Program-made: the position numbers and the translations under genes | Shown: piece by piece, positions 36,135 through 44,133 of the stretch | How the letters are laid out: every line of letters starts with the position of its first letter | How positions within the stretch are numbered: the stretch's first letter is position 1 | Notes under the pieces: generated by a model | Databases searched by the model: none | Told to the model about the DNA's origin: nothing | Seen by the model: only the letters and a program-made list of their open reading frames with translations | NCBI GenBank assembly: GCA_041920215.1 | Contig: JAYRSJ010000016.1 | Coordinates: 1-64,000, forward strand | Length of the DNA stretch: 64,000 nt | Origin: JAYRSJ01 sp041920215 | Lineage (GTDB): Bacteria > Pseudomonadota > Gammaproteobacteria > Burkholderiales > Burkholderiaceae_C | Direction: 5' to 3'

Positions 36135-36749
36135 TTACTTTTCGGCCAGCAGCAGCTTCAGATCGTCGGCCAGGGCCTGAGCGCCCGAGCCATAGCGCGA
36201 GAACACGCGCACCCGGCCCTGGGTATCGAAGATGAAACTGGCCGCCGTGTGGTCCATGGTGTACGAGCCCTCGGTCTTGCCCGGCACCTTGGCGTAATAG
36301 ACCTTGAACTCCTTGGCGGCCGCCTGGGTTTGCTCAGCCGTGCCGCGCAAGGCGACGAAACCGGCGTCGAAGTTAGCCAGATAGGCCTTTAGCAGTTCGG
36401 GGGTATCCCGCTCGGGGTCCACCGTGACGAAGATGCCCTGCACGCGCTCGCCGTCGGCGCCCAGCGAACGCTTCACCTCGGCCAGTTCGGCCAGTGTCGT
36501 GGGGCAGACATCGGGACACTGGGTGAAGCCGAAGAACACAACCAGCACCTTGCCCTTGAAATCGCCCAGCGTGCGGGGTTTGCCGTCCTGGTCGCTCAGC
36601 TGAAGATCACGGGCGTACTCGGCACCGGTCAGGTCTATGCCCTTGAACTGGGGCTTGGCGGCCTCGGGCTGACAGCCGCTGAGCGCAAGCGCGAAGGCCA
36701 GCAGGCCGGTAAGCAGGAGGCGACGGTTGGGCAGCATGGTGCGAGTCAT
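36135..36749 (-). CDS. SCO1/SenC copper chaperone for cytochrome oxidase
   Basis: This 204-residue lipoprotein-like protein has a signal with lipobox LALSGC and a thioredoxin fold carrying the copper-binding motif CPDVC in FFGFTQCPDVCPTTLAELAE and the third ligand His in YTMDHTAASFIF. SCO proteins deliver copper to the CuA site of cytochrome c oxidase subunit II. The ATG at 36749 is used; a second ATG at 36737 is possible. It follows ctaB by 11 bp and closes the leftward assembly cluster, facing the rpoH terminator. Confidence 0.94.
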   Translation of the reverse strand: MTRTMLPNRRLLLTGLLAFALALSGCQPEAAKPQFKGIDLTGAEYARDLQLSDQDGKPRTLGDFKGKVLVVFFGFTQCPDVCPTTLAELAEVKRSLGADGERVQGIFVTVDPERDTPELLKAYLANFDAGFVALRGTAEQTQAAAKEFKVYYAKVPGKTEGSYTMDHTAASFIFDTQGRVRVFSRYGSGAQALADDLKLLLAEK

Positions 36750-36760
36750 GGTTCGGCAGC

Positions 36761-37678
36761 TCAGCCCAGCAGGGGCTGCAGATAGTGATCCAGCAAGAGC
36801 GCCGCAAACAGCAGCGACAGGTGCAGGATGGAGAAACGGAAGGTGGCGCGCGCCAGGGTATCCGAATAATTGCGCCACAGCTGCCAGCCATAGAGGCAGA
36901 AGCCCAGACCGAGCGCGATCGCGCTGAGCAGATAGATCCAGCCGCTCATCTCGATGATGAAGGGCAGCAGGGTCGCGGCGAACAGGATCCAGGTGTAGAG
37001 CACGATCTGCAGCCGGGTGAACTCCGAGCCGTGGGTCACCGGCAGCATGGGTAGACCGGCCTTGCGGTAGTCCTCGGTGCGGTACAGCGCCAGCGCCCAG
37101 AAATGCGGTGGGGTCCACAGAAAGATGATCAGGCACAGCACCAGCGCCTCGGGACCCACCTCCCCGCGCAGCGCGGCCCAGCCCAGCACCGGCGGCATCG
37201 CGCCCGAGGCGCCGCCGATCACGATGTTCTGCGGCGTCATCGGCTTGAGGATCACCGTGTAGATCACCGCGTAGCCCACAAAGGTGGCGAAGGTCAGCCA
37301 CATGGTCAGTGGATTGACCCAGACCCACAGGATGGCCGAACCTATGCCGCACAGCAGGGCCGAGAAGCTCAGGGTCTGCGCCCGGCTCAGCTCGCCCTTG
37401 GCGGTGGCGCGCCAGGCGGTGCGCTTCATCTTGGCGTCGATCTGCTGTTCGATCAGGCAGTTGAACGCAGCCGCGGCGCCCGCCACCAACCAGATGCCGG
37501 CGGTGGCCGCCAGGATCACGCCCCACTGGCCGGCCTCCGGCAGGCCCGGCACGGCCAGGGCCATGCCGATGACGGCGCAGAACACGATCAGCTGCACCAC
37601 CCGCGGTTTGGTCAGCTGGTAGAACTGCTGCCAGCGCGAGGGGGGCGCGACAGCGAGAGGGGGGGCGGAACTAGCCAT
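36761..37678 (-). CDS. ctaB: Protoheme IX farnesyltransferase (heme O synthase)
   Basis: This 305-residue UbiA-family membrane enzyme attaches a farnesyl group to heme B to make heme O for heme-copper oxidases. Signatures are LTKPRVVQLIVFCAVIGMAL, the first Asp-rich motif FNCLIEQQIDAKMKRTAWRA, the second FLWTPPHFWALALYRTEDYR, and KAGLPMLPVTHG. About nine membrane helices are predicted. The start overlaps the ctaA stop by 8 bp, so heme O and heme A synthases are translationally linked. Confidence 0.96.
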   Translation of the reverse strand: MASSAPPLAVAPPSRWQQFYQLTKPRVVQLIVFCAVIGMALAVPGLPEAGQWGVILAATAGIWLVAGAAAAFNCLIEQQIDAKMKRTAWRATAKGELSRAQTLSFSALLCGIGSAILWVWVNPLTMWLTFATFVGYAVIYTVILKPMTPQNIVIGGASGAMPPVLGWAALRGEVGPEALVLCLIIFLWTPPHFWALALYRTEDYRKAGLPMLPVTHGSEFTRLQIVLYTWILFAATLLPFIIEMSGWIYLLSAIALGLGFCLYGWQLWRNYSDTLARATFRFSILHLSLLFAALLLDHYLQPLLG

Positions 37679-38819
37679 GGGAAGGGAATCCTAGATTCAG
37701 AGAGGCCAGCGCACGAGCCGGCTGGCCCTGCTGCAGTCTGGCGAGCAGAAAACTCAGGGCGATCAACAGTGCTGCGGCACCGGCGGTATGGGCCAGCGCG
37801 GCGGCCAGCGGCCAGTCCAGCACCACATTGCTGGTGCCGCTGGCCAGTTGCCAGACCGCAATGCCCAGCAGACGCAGGGCCCAGCGGCGGGCCTCGGCCT
37901 GGCCGCTGGCGCGCAGACGCCAGGCGACGACGAGCAGCAGCGCGAACACCAGCAGCGCACCCAGACGATGCACCATATGGATGGCGGTCAGCGCCGCAAA
38001 TGGCAGCCAGCCACCGTCGGCGCCCACCCCCAGCTCACGCCACAGCGTGAAGCCGTGCTCAAAATCCATCGGCGGCCACCACTGACCCTGGCAGGTCGGG
38101 AAGTCGCTGCAGGCCAGCACCGCGTAATTGGTGCTGACCCAGCCGCCAAGCGCCACCTGGATCACCGCAGCGATCAGCAGCAGCCAGACCGCCCTGCGCA
38201 GGCCCACGGGCACTTGCAGCGGACTGGGGCTGTAGGCCTGCGCCTGCCAGGCCAGCAACATGGCCAGGCCCAGGCCTCCCAGCAGATGCAGGGTGACGAT
38301 AGCCGGGAACAGCTTCATCGTCACCGTCAGCGCGCCAAAAGCCCCCTGCATGCACACCCAGGCCAGGGTCAGCAGCGCCCAACCCGGCGCTGCGGCGGGC
38401 AAGGCGGGATTGCGGCGCAGGCGCCAGCTCTGCACGCACATCACCAGGATCAGGAAGCCCACCCCGCTGGCCAGATAGCGATGGATCATCTCGATCCAGG
38501 CCTTGCCGTGGGTCACTGGGCCGGTAGGCATCGCGCTCTGGGCGGCATGGATCTGATCGCGCGCGCCCAGCGGGCTGGCGCTGCCGTAGCAGCCCGGCCA
38601 GTCGGGGCAGCCCAGGCCGGAATCGGTCAGGCGAGTGAAGGCGCCGAAGACGATCAGGTCGAAGGTCAGGAACAGGGTCAGCAGGGTCAGCGCACGCAGA
38701 CGCTGGGCCGGCGTGCTGGCGCGCGAACGCCACTGCAGCCACAGCAGCGGCGCGCCGCCCAGCAAAGCGCCGAACAGCAGCAGCTGGACCAGCGGGGAGA
38801 GGTCGACCAGCGAGTCCAT
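37671..38819 (-). CDS. ctaA: Heme A synthase (CtaA/COX15)
   Basis: This 382-residue membrane protein oxidises heme O to heme A. It shows COX15 features: GAFTRLTDSGLGCPDWPGCY near the N-terminus, a His-containing helix EMIHRYLASGVGFLILVMCV, VTLHLLGGLGLAMLL, and HMVHRLGALLVFALLLVVAW near the C-terminus, which provide the heme-ligand histidines. About eight helices are visible. It overlaps the upstream gene by one base and ctaB by 8 bp, in an operon dedicated to aa3 oxidase. Confidence 0.95.
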   Translation of the reverse strand: MDSLVDLSPLVQLLLFGALLGGAPLLWLQWRSRASTPAQRLRALTLLTLFLTFDLIVFGAFTRLTDSGLGCPDWPGCYGSASPLGARDQIHAAQSAMPTGPVTHGKAWIEMIHRYLASGVGFLILVMCVQSWRLRRNPALPAAAPGWALLTLAWVCMQGAFGALTVTMKLFPAIVTLHLLGGLGLAMLLAWQAQAYSPSPLQVPVGLRRAVWLLLIAAVIQVALGGWVSTNYAVLACSDFPTCQGQWWPPMDFEHGFTLWRELGVGADGGWLPFAALTAIHMVHRLGALLVFALLLVVAWRLRASGQAEARRWALRLLGIAVWQLASGTSNVVLDWPLAAALAHTAGAAALLIALSFLLARLQQGQPARALASLNLGFPSHG

Positions 38820-39535
38820 CAGCGTCCCGGGCGATCCCAGCCGGCGGCGGCCTTGAGCAGGCGATTCAGGTCGCTCTTGACCTTGGCTGGCTCAGGATTG
38901 GCCGGACTGCGCAGCATCCAACGACCCATGGGGTCGATCAGGAAGAGATGATCCTGCAAGGCCTGCCCCTGGGCCGGCTTCAGCCAGGCCTGCAGCTGCG
39001 CACGCGGCACACGCAGCACGGTCACCGGCACGCCCTGGCTGACAGCCTGCTGCAGTTCGGCGCGCAACGGCGTGTCATCCGGCACCAGCCAGAGCTTGTC
39101 GACCTTGTCGCGCTCCTTGCCCAGCATCTCGCGCAGCTGGCGCTGCATGAAGAGCTGGCTCTCGCAGGCCGCGTCACAGGCGCCGTCCTGCACCAGGGTC
39201 AGCAGCCACTGGCCCTTGAGGCTTTCGGCCGATACGGCCTGACCTTGCAGATCACGCAGCGGCAGATCGGCAGGGATATCGACGGTGGGGGTGATCAGCT
39301 CGCCATAGGCCTTGCCGCTCAGCTTGAGCACATAGAAGCTGAAATAGGAAGCCAGCACCGGGGCGGCACAGGCCAGCACCACCAGCAGCATGCGGATGCG
39401 GCCGGCGCGGGTGCGCTGGGCCTGGTCCACGCTGTCCAGCGCCGGCAGGCTGTGCACCGTCATCTCGAAAGGGTCGCGCTCAGGCGCGCTGGGGGCCGCG
39501 GCGGCGCCGGGGACGGAGGAGTTGGAACCAGACAT
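38819..39535 (-). CDS. Cytochrome oxidase-linked SCO/thioredoxin-like membrane protein
   Basis: This 238-residue protein has one N-terminal membrane helix (MLLVVLACAAPVLASYFSFY) and a periplasmic domain with a thioredoxin-like beginning (LRDLQGQAVSAESLKGQWLL) and a CDAAC pair in LVQDGACDAACESQLFMQRQ, resembling SCO-like folds. Proteins like this lie between surf1 and ctaA in many Burkholderiales. The role in oxidase assembly is inferred from position. The ATG at 39535 lies within the end of the surf1 gene (56-bp overlap). Confidence 0.78.
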   Translation of the reverse strand: MSGSNSSVPGAAAAPSAPERDPFEMTVHSLPALDSVDQAQRTRAGRIRMLLVVLACAAPVLASYFSFYVLKLSGKAYGELITPTVDIPADLPLRDLQGQAVSAESLKGQWLLTLVQDGACDAACESQLFMQRQLREMLGKERDKVDKLWLVPDDTPLRAELQQAVSQGVPVTVLRVPRAQLQAWLKPAQGQALQDHLFLIDPMGRWMLRSPANPEPAKVKSDLNRLLKAAAGWDRPGR

Positions 39536-40235
39536 AAAGACCTGTGAGCAGCGCCGAAAGCGCAAACCATTGGAAGGCGTAGCCGTAATGCTTCTGCAGC
39601 CCGCTATCAGGGGCTGGCCAATCGCGCAGCAGCGCAGCAGAGGCTTGCGCTGTCGCGGCGCCCGTCACTTCCGGCTCCAGCTGCAGCAGGGCCAGCGGCA
39701 ACAGGGCCAGACCGGTTTCGCGCGCAAAGCCGGCTGGGTCGAGATTCTGCCGGATCCGCCTCTGCCCCGCCTCGCCCAGCTCGAGCAACCTTGCCGGCGC
39801 CGCGATCACCCGCGCCCGCAGTTGCACCTCGCCGGCGGGGCTGTGCAGGGCCGGCAGCAGGGTGCGGTCGCGCAGATCACGTGGCAACCAGCCCCGCTGC
39901 ACCAGCACCGGTCTATCGCTGCCGACCAGCTGTAGCGGCGTGACGACATAGAAGCCGACCCGTTGGCCCATGGGCCGGTTGTCGAGAAAGACCGTGTGCT
40001 GGTCCAGCCAGTGCCCGCGCAGCCGCACCTCACGGTGCAGCAACTGCTCCAGTGGCACGCCGGCCACCAGGTCCTGCATCTGCAGCGCCGGCAGCGCCGC
40101 GCGCGCATCGAGCGCCGCCTGGCGCTCGCGTTTCTGGGCCGCGCGGTCCAGCTGCCACAGGCCCAGCCTGGCGGTCAGCGCGATGGCCAGCAGGGCCGCC
40201 AGCAGCAGCAGGGCTTTGCGCAGGCCTTCGCTCAC
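39480..40235 (-). CDS. SURF1 family cytochrome oxidase assembly protein
   Basis: This roughly 251-residue membrane protein has one N-terminal helix (ALLLLAALLAIALTARLGLW) and another at the C-terminus (WFALSALLTGLYVWFQLL), the SURF1 topology. Conserved stretches include LGLWQLDRAAQKRERQAALD, VRLRGHWLDQHTVFLDNRPM, VLVQRGWLPRD and YAFQWFALSA. SURF1 helps insert heme A into subunit I. The start is one of two adjacent GTG codons (40235 or 40238), chosen because a longer frame upstream lacks similarity and covers the divergent twin-transmembrane gene. Confidence 0.9.
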   Translation of the reverse strand: MSEGLRKALLLLAALLAIALTARLGLWQLDRAAQKRERQAALDARAALPALQMQDLVAGVPLEQLLHREVRLRGHWLDQHTVFLDNRPMGQRVGFYVVTPLQLVGSDRPVLVQRGWLPRDLRDRTLLPALHSPAGEVQLRARVIAAPARLLELGEAGQRRIRQNLDPAGFARETGLALLPLALLQLEPEVTGAATAQASAALLRDWPAPDSGLQKHYGYAFQWFALSALLTGLYVWFQLLRPRRRRGPQRA

Positions 40236-40265
40236 CACGCCCCCCGGGTGGAATAATCGCTCGCC

Positions 40266-40484
40266 ATGAAATTCGTCTTTCTGATCGCCTTCATCGGCAT
40301 TCTCGGCGCGCTCGCCGCTGCCGGCCTGTTCATGCTCAGGAACGGCAAGAGCCAGCAGCGCGGCCCCAATATGGCCCGCGCGCTGGCGGTGCGCGTCGGC
40401 GTCTCGGTGGCGCTGTTCCTGTTCATTCTGTTGAGCTACTGGATGGGCTGGATAGAGCCGACCGGCCTGCCGGTGGGGCGCTGA
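40266..40484 (+). CDS. Twin transmembrane protein (DUF2909)
   Basis: This 72-residue protein has two helices, FVFLIAFIGILGALAAAGLF and VRVGVSVALFLFILLSYWMG, joined by a short basic loop. This matches DUF2909 'twin transmembrane' proteins found beside cox genes in betaproteobacteria. It is divergent from surf1 and convergent with coxC, with a bidirectional terminator behind it. The function is unknown. Confidence 0.85.
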   Translation: MKFVFLIAFIGILGALAAAGLFMLRNGKSQQRGPNMARALAVRVGVSVALFLFILLSYWMGWIEPTGLPVGR

Positions 40485-40519
40485 CGACGCGCTTTCTCTC
40501 AAGCCCGCCAACAAAGACA

Positions 40520-40550
40520 AAAGCGCCGCAGCAGCGGCGCTTTGCTTTTT
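40520..40550. terminator. Bidirectional terminator between twin-TM gene and coxC
   Basis: AAAGCGCCGC at 40520-40529 pairs with GCGGCGCTTT at 40534-40543 across AGCA, with TTTGCTTTTT on the plus side and a T-rich run on the minus side. It serves the plus-strand small gene and the leftward coxC transcript. Confidence 0.88.
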
Positions 40551-40562
40551 GGACCTGCCGAT

Positions 40563-41447
40563 TTACATCCAGTAGACCACGACGTACAGACCCAGCCACA
40601 CGACGTCGACGAAGTGCCAGTACCAGGCCGCTCCTTCGAAGCCGAAATGGCGGTCCTTGGTGAAGTGACCCTTCTGCAGTCGCAGCGTGATGAACAGCAG
40701 CATCAGCATGCCGACAAACACATGGAAGCCGTGGAAGCCGGTCAACATGAAGAAGGTCGAGCCGAAGATGCCCGAGCTGAGCTTCAGGTTCAGGTCACGA
40801 TAGGCATGGGCGTACTCATAGCCCTGCACCACCAGGAAGATGATGCCCAGCAGCACCGTCAGCCACATGAAGGCGATGGTCTTGCTGCGGTTGCCGGCGA
40901 TCAGCGCATGGTGGGCGATCGTCAGCGTCACGCCCGAGGTCAGCAGCAGGGCAGTGTTGATCGTCGGCAGCGGCCAGGGGCCGATGGTGCTGAAGGCCTC
41001 GACGGTACCGGCCGGCGCGGCGGTAGCACCGGCCGCCACGCTGGGCCACAGGGCCTTGAAGTCCGGCCACAGCAGCGCATGCTCCAGATTGCCCAGCATG
41101 GGCACGGAGTGCACGCGCGCCCAGTACAGCGCGCCGAAGAAGGCGGCGAAGAACATCACCTCGGAGAAGATGAACCAACCCATGCTCCAGCGATAGGACA
41201 GGTCGATGCGCTCGCTGTACAGGCCGCCCTCGCTCTCGCGGATCGCGTCGCCGAACCATTGCTTGAGCACAACGGCCCACCACAGCAGGCCGAAAGCCAG
41301 CGAGTACATGCCCCATTGGTGGTCATTGATCCACTGCCCCGCGCCCAGAATGACGAAGAACAGGCCGATCGCGGCCATCACCGGATGCCGCGAGGGCCCG
41401 GGCACGAAGTAGTACGGGGTAGTCCCGTGGGGAGTCGCTGCCGACAT
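40563..41447 (-). CDS. coxC: Cytochrome c oxidase subunit III
   Basis: This 294-residue integral membrane protein has the subunit III pattern: YFVPGPSRHPVMAAIGLFFV near the start, YRWSMGWFIFSEVMFFAAFF with the conserved Glu, FFMLTGFHGFHVFVGMLMLL, and AWYWHFVDVVWLGLYVVVYW at the end. It belongs to the aa3-type oxidase encoded upstream by coxB and ctaD. A bidirectional terminator lies directly behind. The length is a little above the usual 260-270 residues because of an Ala-rich loop near residue 140. Confidence 0.97.
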   Translation of the reverse strand: MSAATPHGTTPYYFVPGPSRHPVMAAIGLFFVILGAGQWINDHQWGMYSLAFGLLWWAVVLKQWFGDAIRESEGGLYSERIDLSYRWSMGWFIFSEVMFFAAFFGALYWARVHSVPMLGNLEHALLWPDFKALWPSVAAGATAAPAGTVEAFSTIGPWPLPTINTALLLTSGVTLTIAHHALIAGNRSKTIAFMWLTVLLGIIFLVVQGYEYAHAYRDLNLKLSSGIFGSTFFMLTGFHGFHVFVGMLMLLFITLRLQKGHFTKDRHFGFEGAAWYWHFVDVVWLGLYVVVYWM

Positions 41448-41497
41448 CTCTATCTCCTCGAACGAATCGTTTCAGTCCTGCGCTGGCTTGCCAGTCT

Positions 41498-41737
41498 TCA
41501 GCCGCCGGCCACGCCGCTGCCGATCACCCAATTGACCAGCAGCACCAGCGCCAGCACAAATCCAAGGGCCGCGATCAGCCCGGCGATGATCACATGCACC
41601 GGGTTGAGCTTGGCCACATCCTTTTCATAATCGGCGCCGCGACGCACGCCGAAGAAGGCCCAGGCTATCGCCTTGACCGTCTGGGCAAATGACGCGGGCC
41701 GCGCCACCGCCTCTTTCAAATCCTGTCCCGGCTTCAT
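41498..41737 (-). CDS. DUF2970 small membrane protein
   Basis: This 79-residue protein starts at an ATG overlapping the ctaG stop (ATGA). Its SFAQTVKAIAWAFFGVRRG followed by NPVHVIIAGLIAALGFVLAL matches the DUF2970 family, small one-helix proteins found between ctaG and coxC in betaproteobacteria. A role in oxidase assembly is inferred from position only. Confidence 0.88.
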   Translation of the reverse strand: MKPGQDLKEAVARPASFAQTVKAIAWAFFGVRRGADYEKDVAKLNPVHVIIAGLIAALGFVLALVLLVNWVIGSGVAGG

Positions 41738-42339
41738 AGCTGGGGGCTGGCCACCAGAGCCGCCTGCTTCTGCCCCTTGCCCGCCACCTCGAAAAAGGTA
41801 TACGACAAGGTGATCGTCTTCACATCCTTGGGCAGCTTGGGGTCGATCACGAAGACCACCGGCCACTGCTTGCTCTCACCGGCGGCCAGCGTGTACTCGT
41901 TGAAGCAGAAGCACTCCAGCTTGTTGAAGTGCGCGGTCGCCTGCTTCGGTGCATAGCTGGGAATGGCCTGGGCCGACATCGCCTTGCTCTGCACATTGCG
42001 GAACTCGTACATCACCGTGGCCAGCTCACCCGGATGCACCTCCAGATGGTTGACTGCCGGCTTGAAGTCCCAGGGCCCGCGTGCATTCGCGTCGAACTCG
42101 ACGGTGATCTTGCGGCTGTAGTCGATCTGGGTGTTCTTCAGATCGCTGGCCCGCACCTGGTGCTGCCGCTCGGAGAGCGACAGCACATTGATGCCCAGGG
42201 CCGAGCAGATCGCGTTGTAGAGCGGCACCAGCGCATAGGCAAAGCCGAACATCAGCCCGACCACCACGACCAGCTTACCGACCATCTGCAGATTGTCTCT
42301 GCGCAGGGCGACCGCGAGATTCCAGCGCGACTTGCTCAT
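41734..42339 (-). CDS. ctaG: Cytochrome c oxidase assembly protein CtaG (Cox11)
   Basis: This 201-residue copper chaperone inserts CuB into subunit I. It has one N-terminal helix (LVVVVGLMFGFAYALVPLYN) and a periplasmic immunoglobulin-like domain with the copper-binding motif CFCF in FNKLECFCFNEYTLAAGE and the conserved Cys in YNAICSALGIN. FVIDPKLPKDVKTITLSYTF is typical of Cox11. It is linked to the DUF2970 gene by an ATGA overlap. Confidence 0.96.
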   Translation of the reverse strand: MSKSRWNLAVALRRDNLQMVGKLVVVVGLMFGFAYALVPLYNAICSALGINVLSLSERQHQVRASDLKNTQIDYSRKITVEFDANARGPWDFKPAVNHLEVHPGELATVMYEFRNVQSKAMSAQAIPSYAPKQATAHFNKLECFCFNEYTLAAGESKQWPVVFVIDPKLPKDVKTITLSYTFFEVAGKGQKQAALVASPQL

Positions 42340-42352
42340 CAGCTTCTGCCGT

Positions 42353-42466
42353 TCAGGCCCCCAACAGGACGATCTTGGTGACGAAGCCGATCGCGAACAT
42401 CGCCGCGATCGACGCCAGCACCAGGGCCAGGCGCATATTGCTCTTGCGTTGCTCGGGCGTCGTCAT
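42353..42466 (-). CDS. Cytochrome oxidase small assembly protein
   Basis: This 37-residue product starts with MTTPEQRKSNMRLALVLASI and then has a single helix ending in FVTKIVLLGA. Such mini-proteins lie between ctaD and ctaG in Burkholderiales oxidase operons. The ATG at 42466 lies 11 bp after the ctaD stop codon, and its stop precedes ctaG by 13 bp. It was found inside a longer non-coding frame. Confidence 0.8.
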   Translation of the reverse strand: MTTPEQRKSNMRLALVLASIAAMFAIGFVTKIVLLGA

Positions 42467-42477
42467 CGCTGCGGTCC

Positions 42478-44103
42478 TCAGCCGATCACCTTGGTGGCCG
42501 AGGCATTCAGCTTGGGCGGGTTCTCGTAGGTGTGGAAGGGCGCCGGCGACGGCACTTCCCACTCCAGGCCCTCGGCGGCTTCCCAGGGCTGCTGGGGAGC
42601 CTTCTCGCCCTTGCCGCGCATCATCGGCACGACGATGAACAAGAAGAAGTAGACCTGCATCAGACCGAAGCCGAAGGCGCCCACCGAGGCGATCGCGTTG
42701 AAGTCGGCGAACTGCATCGGGTAGTCGGCATAGCGGCGCGGCATGCCGGCCAGGCCCAGGAAGTGCATCGGGAAGAAGGTGATGTTGAAGGTGATCAGCG
42801 AGCCCCAGAAGTGGAACTTGCCGCGGCCTTCGCTGAACATCACGCCGGTCCACTTCGGACCCCAGAAATAGACACCGGCGAACAGCGCGAACAGCGAGCC
42901 GGCCACCAGCACGTAGTGGAAGTGCGCCACCACGTAATAAGTGTCCTGCACCTGGATGTCGATCGGCGCCATCGCCAGGATCAGGCCGGTGAAGCCACCC
43001 ATCGTGAACACGAAGATGAAGCCCACGGCCCACAGCATGGGCACCTCGAAGGTCATCGAGCCGCGCCACATCGTGGCCAGCCAGTTGAAGATCTTCACGC
43101 CGGTGGGCACCGCGATCAGCATGGTCGCGTACATGAAGAACAGCTGGCCCGTCACCGGCATGCCGGTGGCGAACATATGGTGGGCCCAGACGATGAAGGA
43201 CAGGATCGCGATCGAAGCGGTCGCATAGACCATCGAGGCATAGCCGAACAGCTTCTTGCGGGCGAAGGTCGGCACGATCTGGCTGACGATGCCGAAGGCC
43301 GGCAGGATCATGATGTAGACCTCGGGGTGACCGAAGAACCAGAAAATGTGCTGGTACATCACCGGGTCACCGCCGCCGGCCGGGCTGAAGAAGCTGGTGC
43401 CGAAGTGGCGATCGGTCAGCGTCATCGTGATCGCGCCGGCCAGCACGGGCATCACCGCGATCAGCAGATAGGCGGTGATCAGCCAGGTCCAGGCGAACAT
43501 CGGCATCTTCATCAGCGTCATGCCCGGGGCGCGCATATTGAGGATGGTGACGATGATGTTGATCGAACCCATGATGGACGAGGCGCCCAGGATGTGCATC
43601 GCGAAGATGCCAGCATCCATAGAGGGGCCCATCTGCAGAGTCAGCGGCGCATACAGCGTCCAGCCCGCGGCGGGCGCGCCGCCGGGCATGAAGAAGCTGG
43701 CGACGAGCATGATGGCGGCCGGGATCATCAGCCAGAAGCTGAAGTTGTTCATGCGCGCGAAGGCCATGTCCGACGCGCCGATCTGCAGCGGAATCATCCA
43801 GTTCGCAAAGCCCACGAAGGCCGGCATGATGGCGCCGAACACCATGATCAGGCCGTGCATGGTGGTGAACTGGTTGAACAGCTCGGGGTTCACGAACTGC
43901 AGCCCCGGCTGGAACAGCTCGGCGCGGATCAGCAGGGCCAGCAGGCCGCCGATCATCAGCATCGTGAACGAGAACAGCAGGTACAGGGTACCGATGTCTT
44001 TGTGATTGGTGGCGAACACCCAACGACGCCAGCCGGTGGGGGCATGGTGATCGTCATGATGGTCATGAACGCCGTGACCGTGTTGGTCGAGCACTGCACT
44101 CAT
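42478..44103 (-). CDS. ctaD: Cytochrome c oxidase subunit I
   Basis: This 541-residue catalytic subunit holds heme a and the heme a3/CuB centre. Visible are TMHGLIMVFGAIMPAFVGFA (heme a ligand His), the CuB His/Tyr region FWFFGHPEVYIMILPAFGIV, FIVWAHHMFATGMP with the paired His, and VVAHFHYVLVAGS with the two heme-ligand His near residue 400. About 12 helices are present. It lacks large deletions and has the length expected of A-type oxidases. coxB lies 30 bp upstream of its start and a 37-residue gene follows. Confidence 0.98.
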   Translation of the reverse strand: MSAVLDQHGHGVHDHHDDHHAPTGWRRWVFATNHKDIGTLYLLFSFTMLMIGGLLALLIRAELFQPGLQFVNPELFNQFTTMHGLIMVFGAIMPAFVGFANWMIPLQIGASDMAFARMNNFSFWLMIPAAIMLVASFFMPGGAPAAGWTLYAPLTLQMGPSMDAGIFAMHILGASSIMGSINIIVTILNMRAPGMTLMKMPMFAWTWLITAYLLIAVMPVLAGAITMTLTDRHFGTSFFSPAGGGDPVMYQHIFWFFGHPEVYIMILPAFGIVSQIVPTFARKKLFGYASMVYATASIAILSFIVWAHHMFATGMPVTGQLFFMYATMLIAVPTGVKIFNWLATMWRGSMTFEVPMLWAVGFIFVFTMGGFTGLILAMAPIDIQVQDTYYVVAHFHYVLVAGSLFALFAGVYFWGPKWTGVMFSEGRGKFHFWGSLITFNITFFPMHFLGLAGMPRRYADYPMQFADFNAIASVGAFGFGLMQVYFFLFIVVPMMRGKGEKAPQQPWEAAEGLEWEVPSPAPFHTYENPPKLNASATKVIG

Positions 44104-44133
44104 CTTGCTTTCCTTTTCTCGACGTTCAGACGA

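Noticed and set aside
36135..37526. Long reading frame that would fuse another sequence to the SCO protein
   Set aside because: The first part lies in a different frame of ctaB and has no similarity; the SCO protein starts at the ATG at 36749 with a lipoprotein signal.
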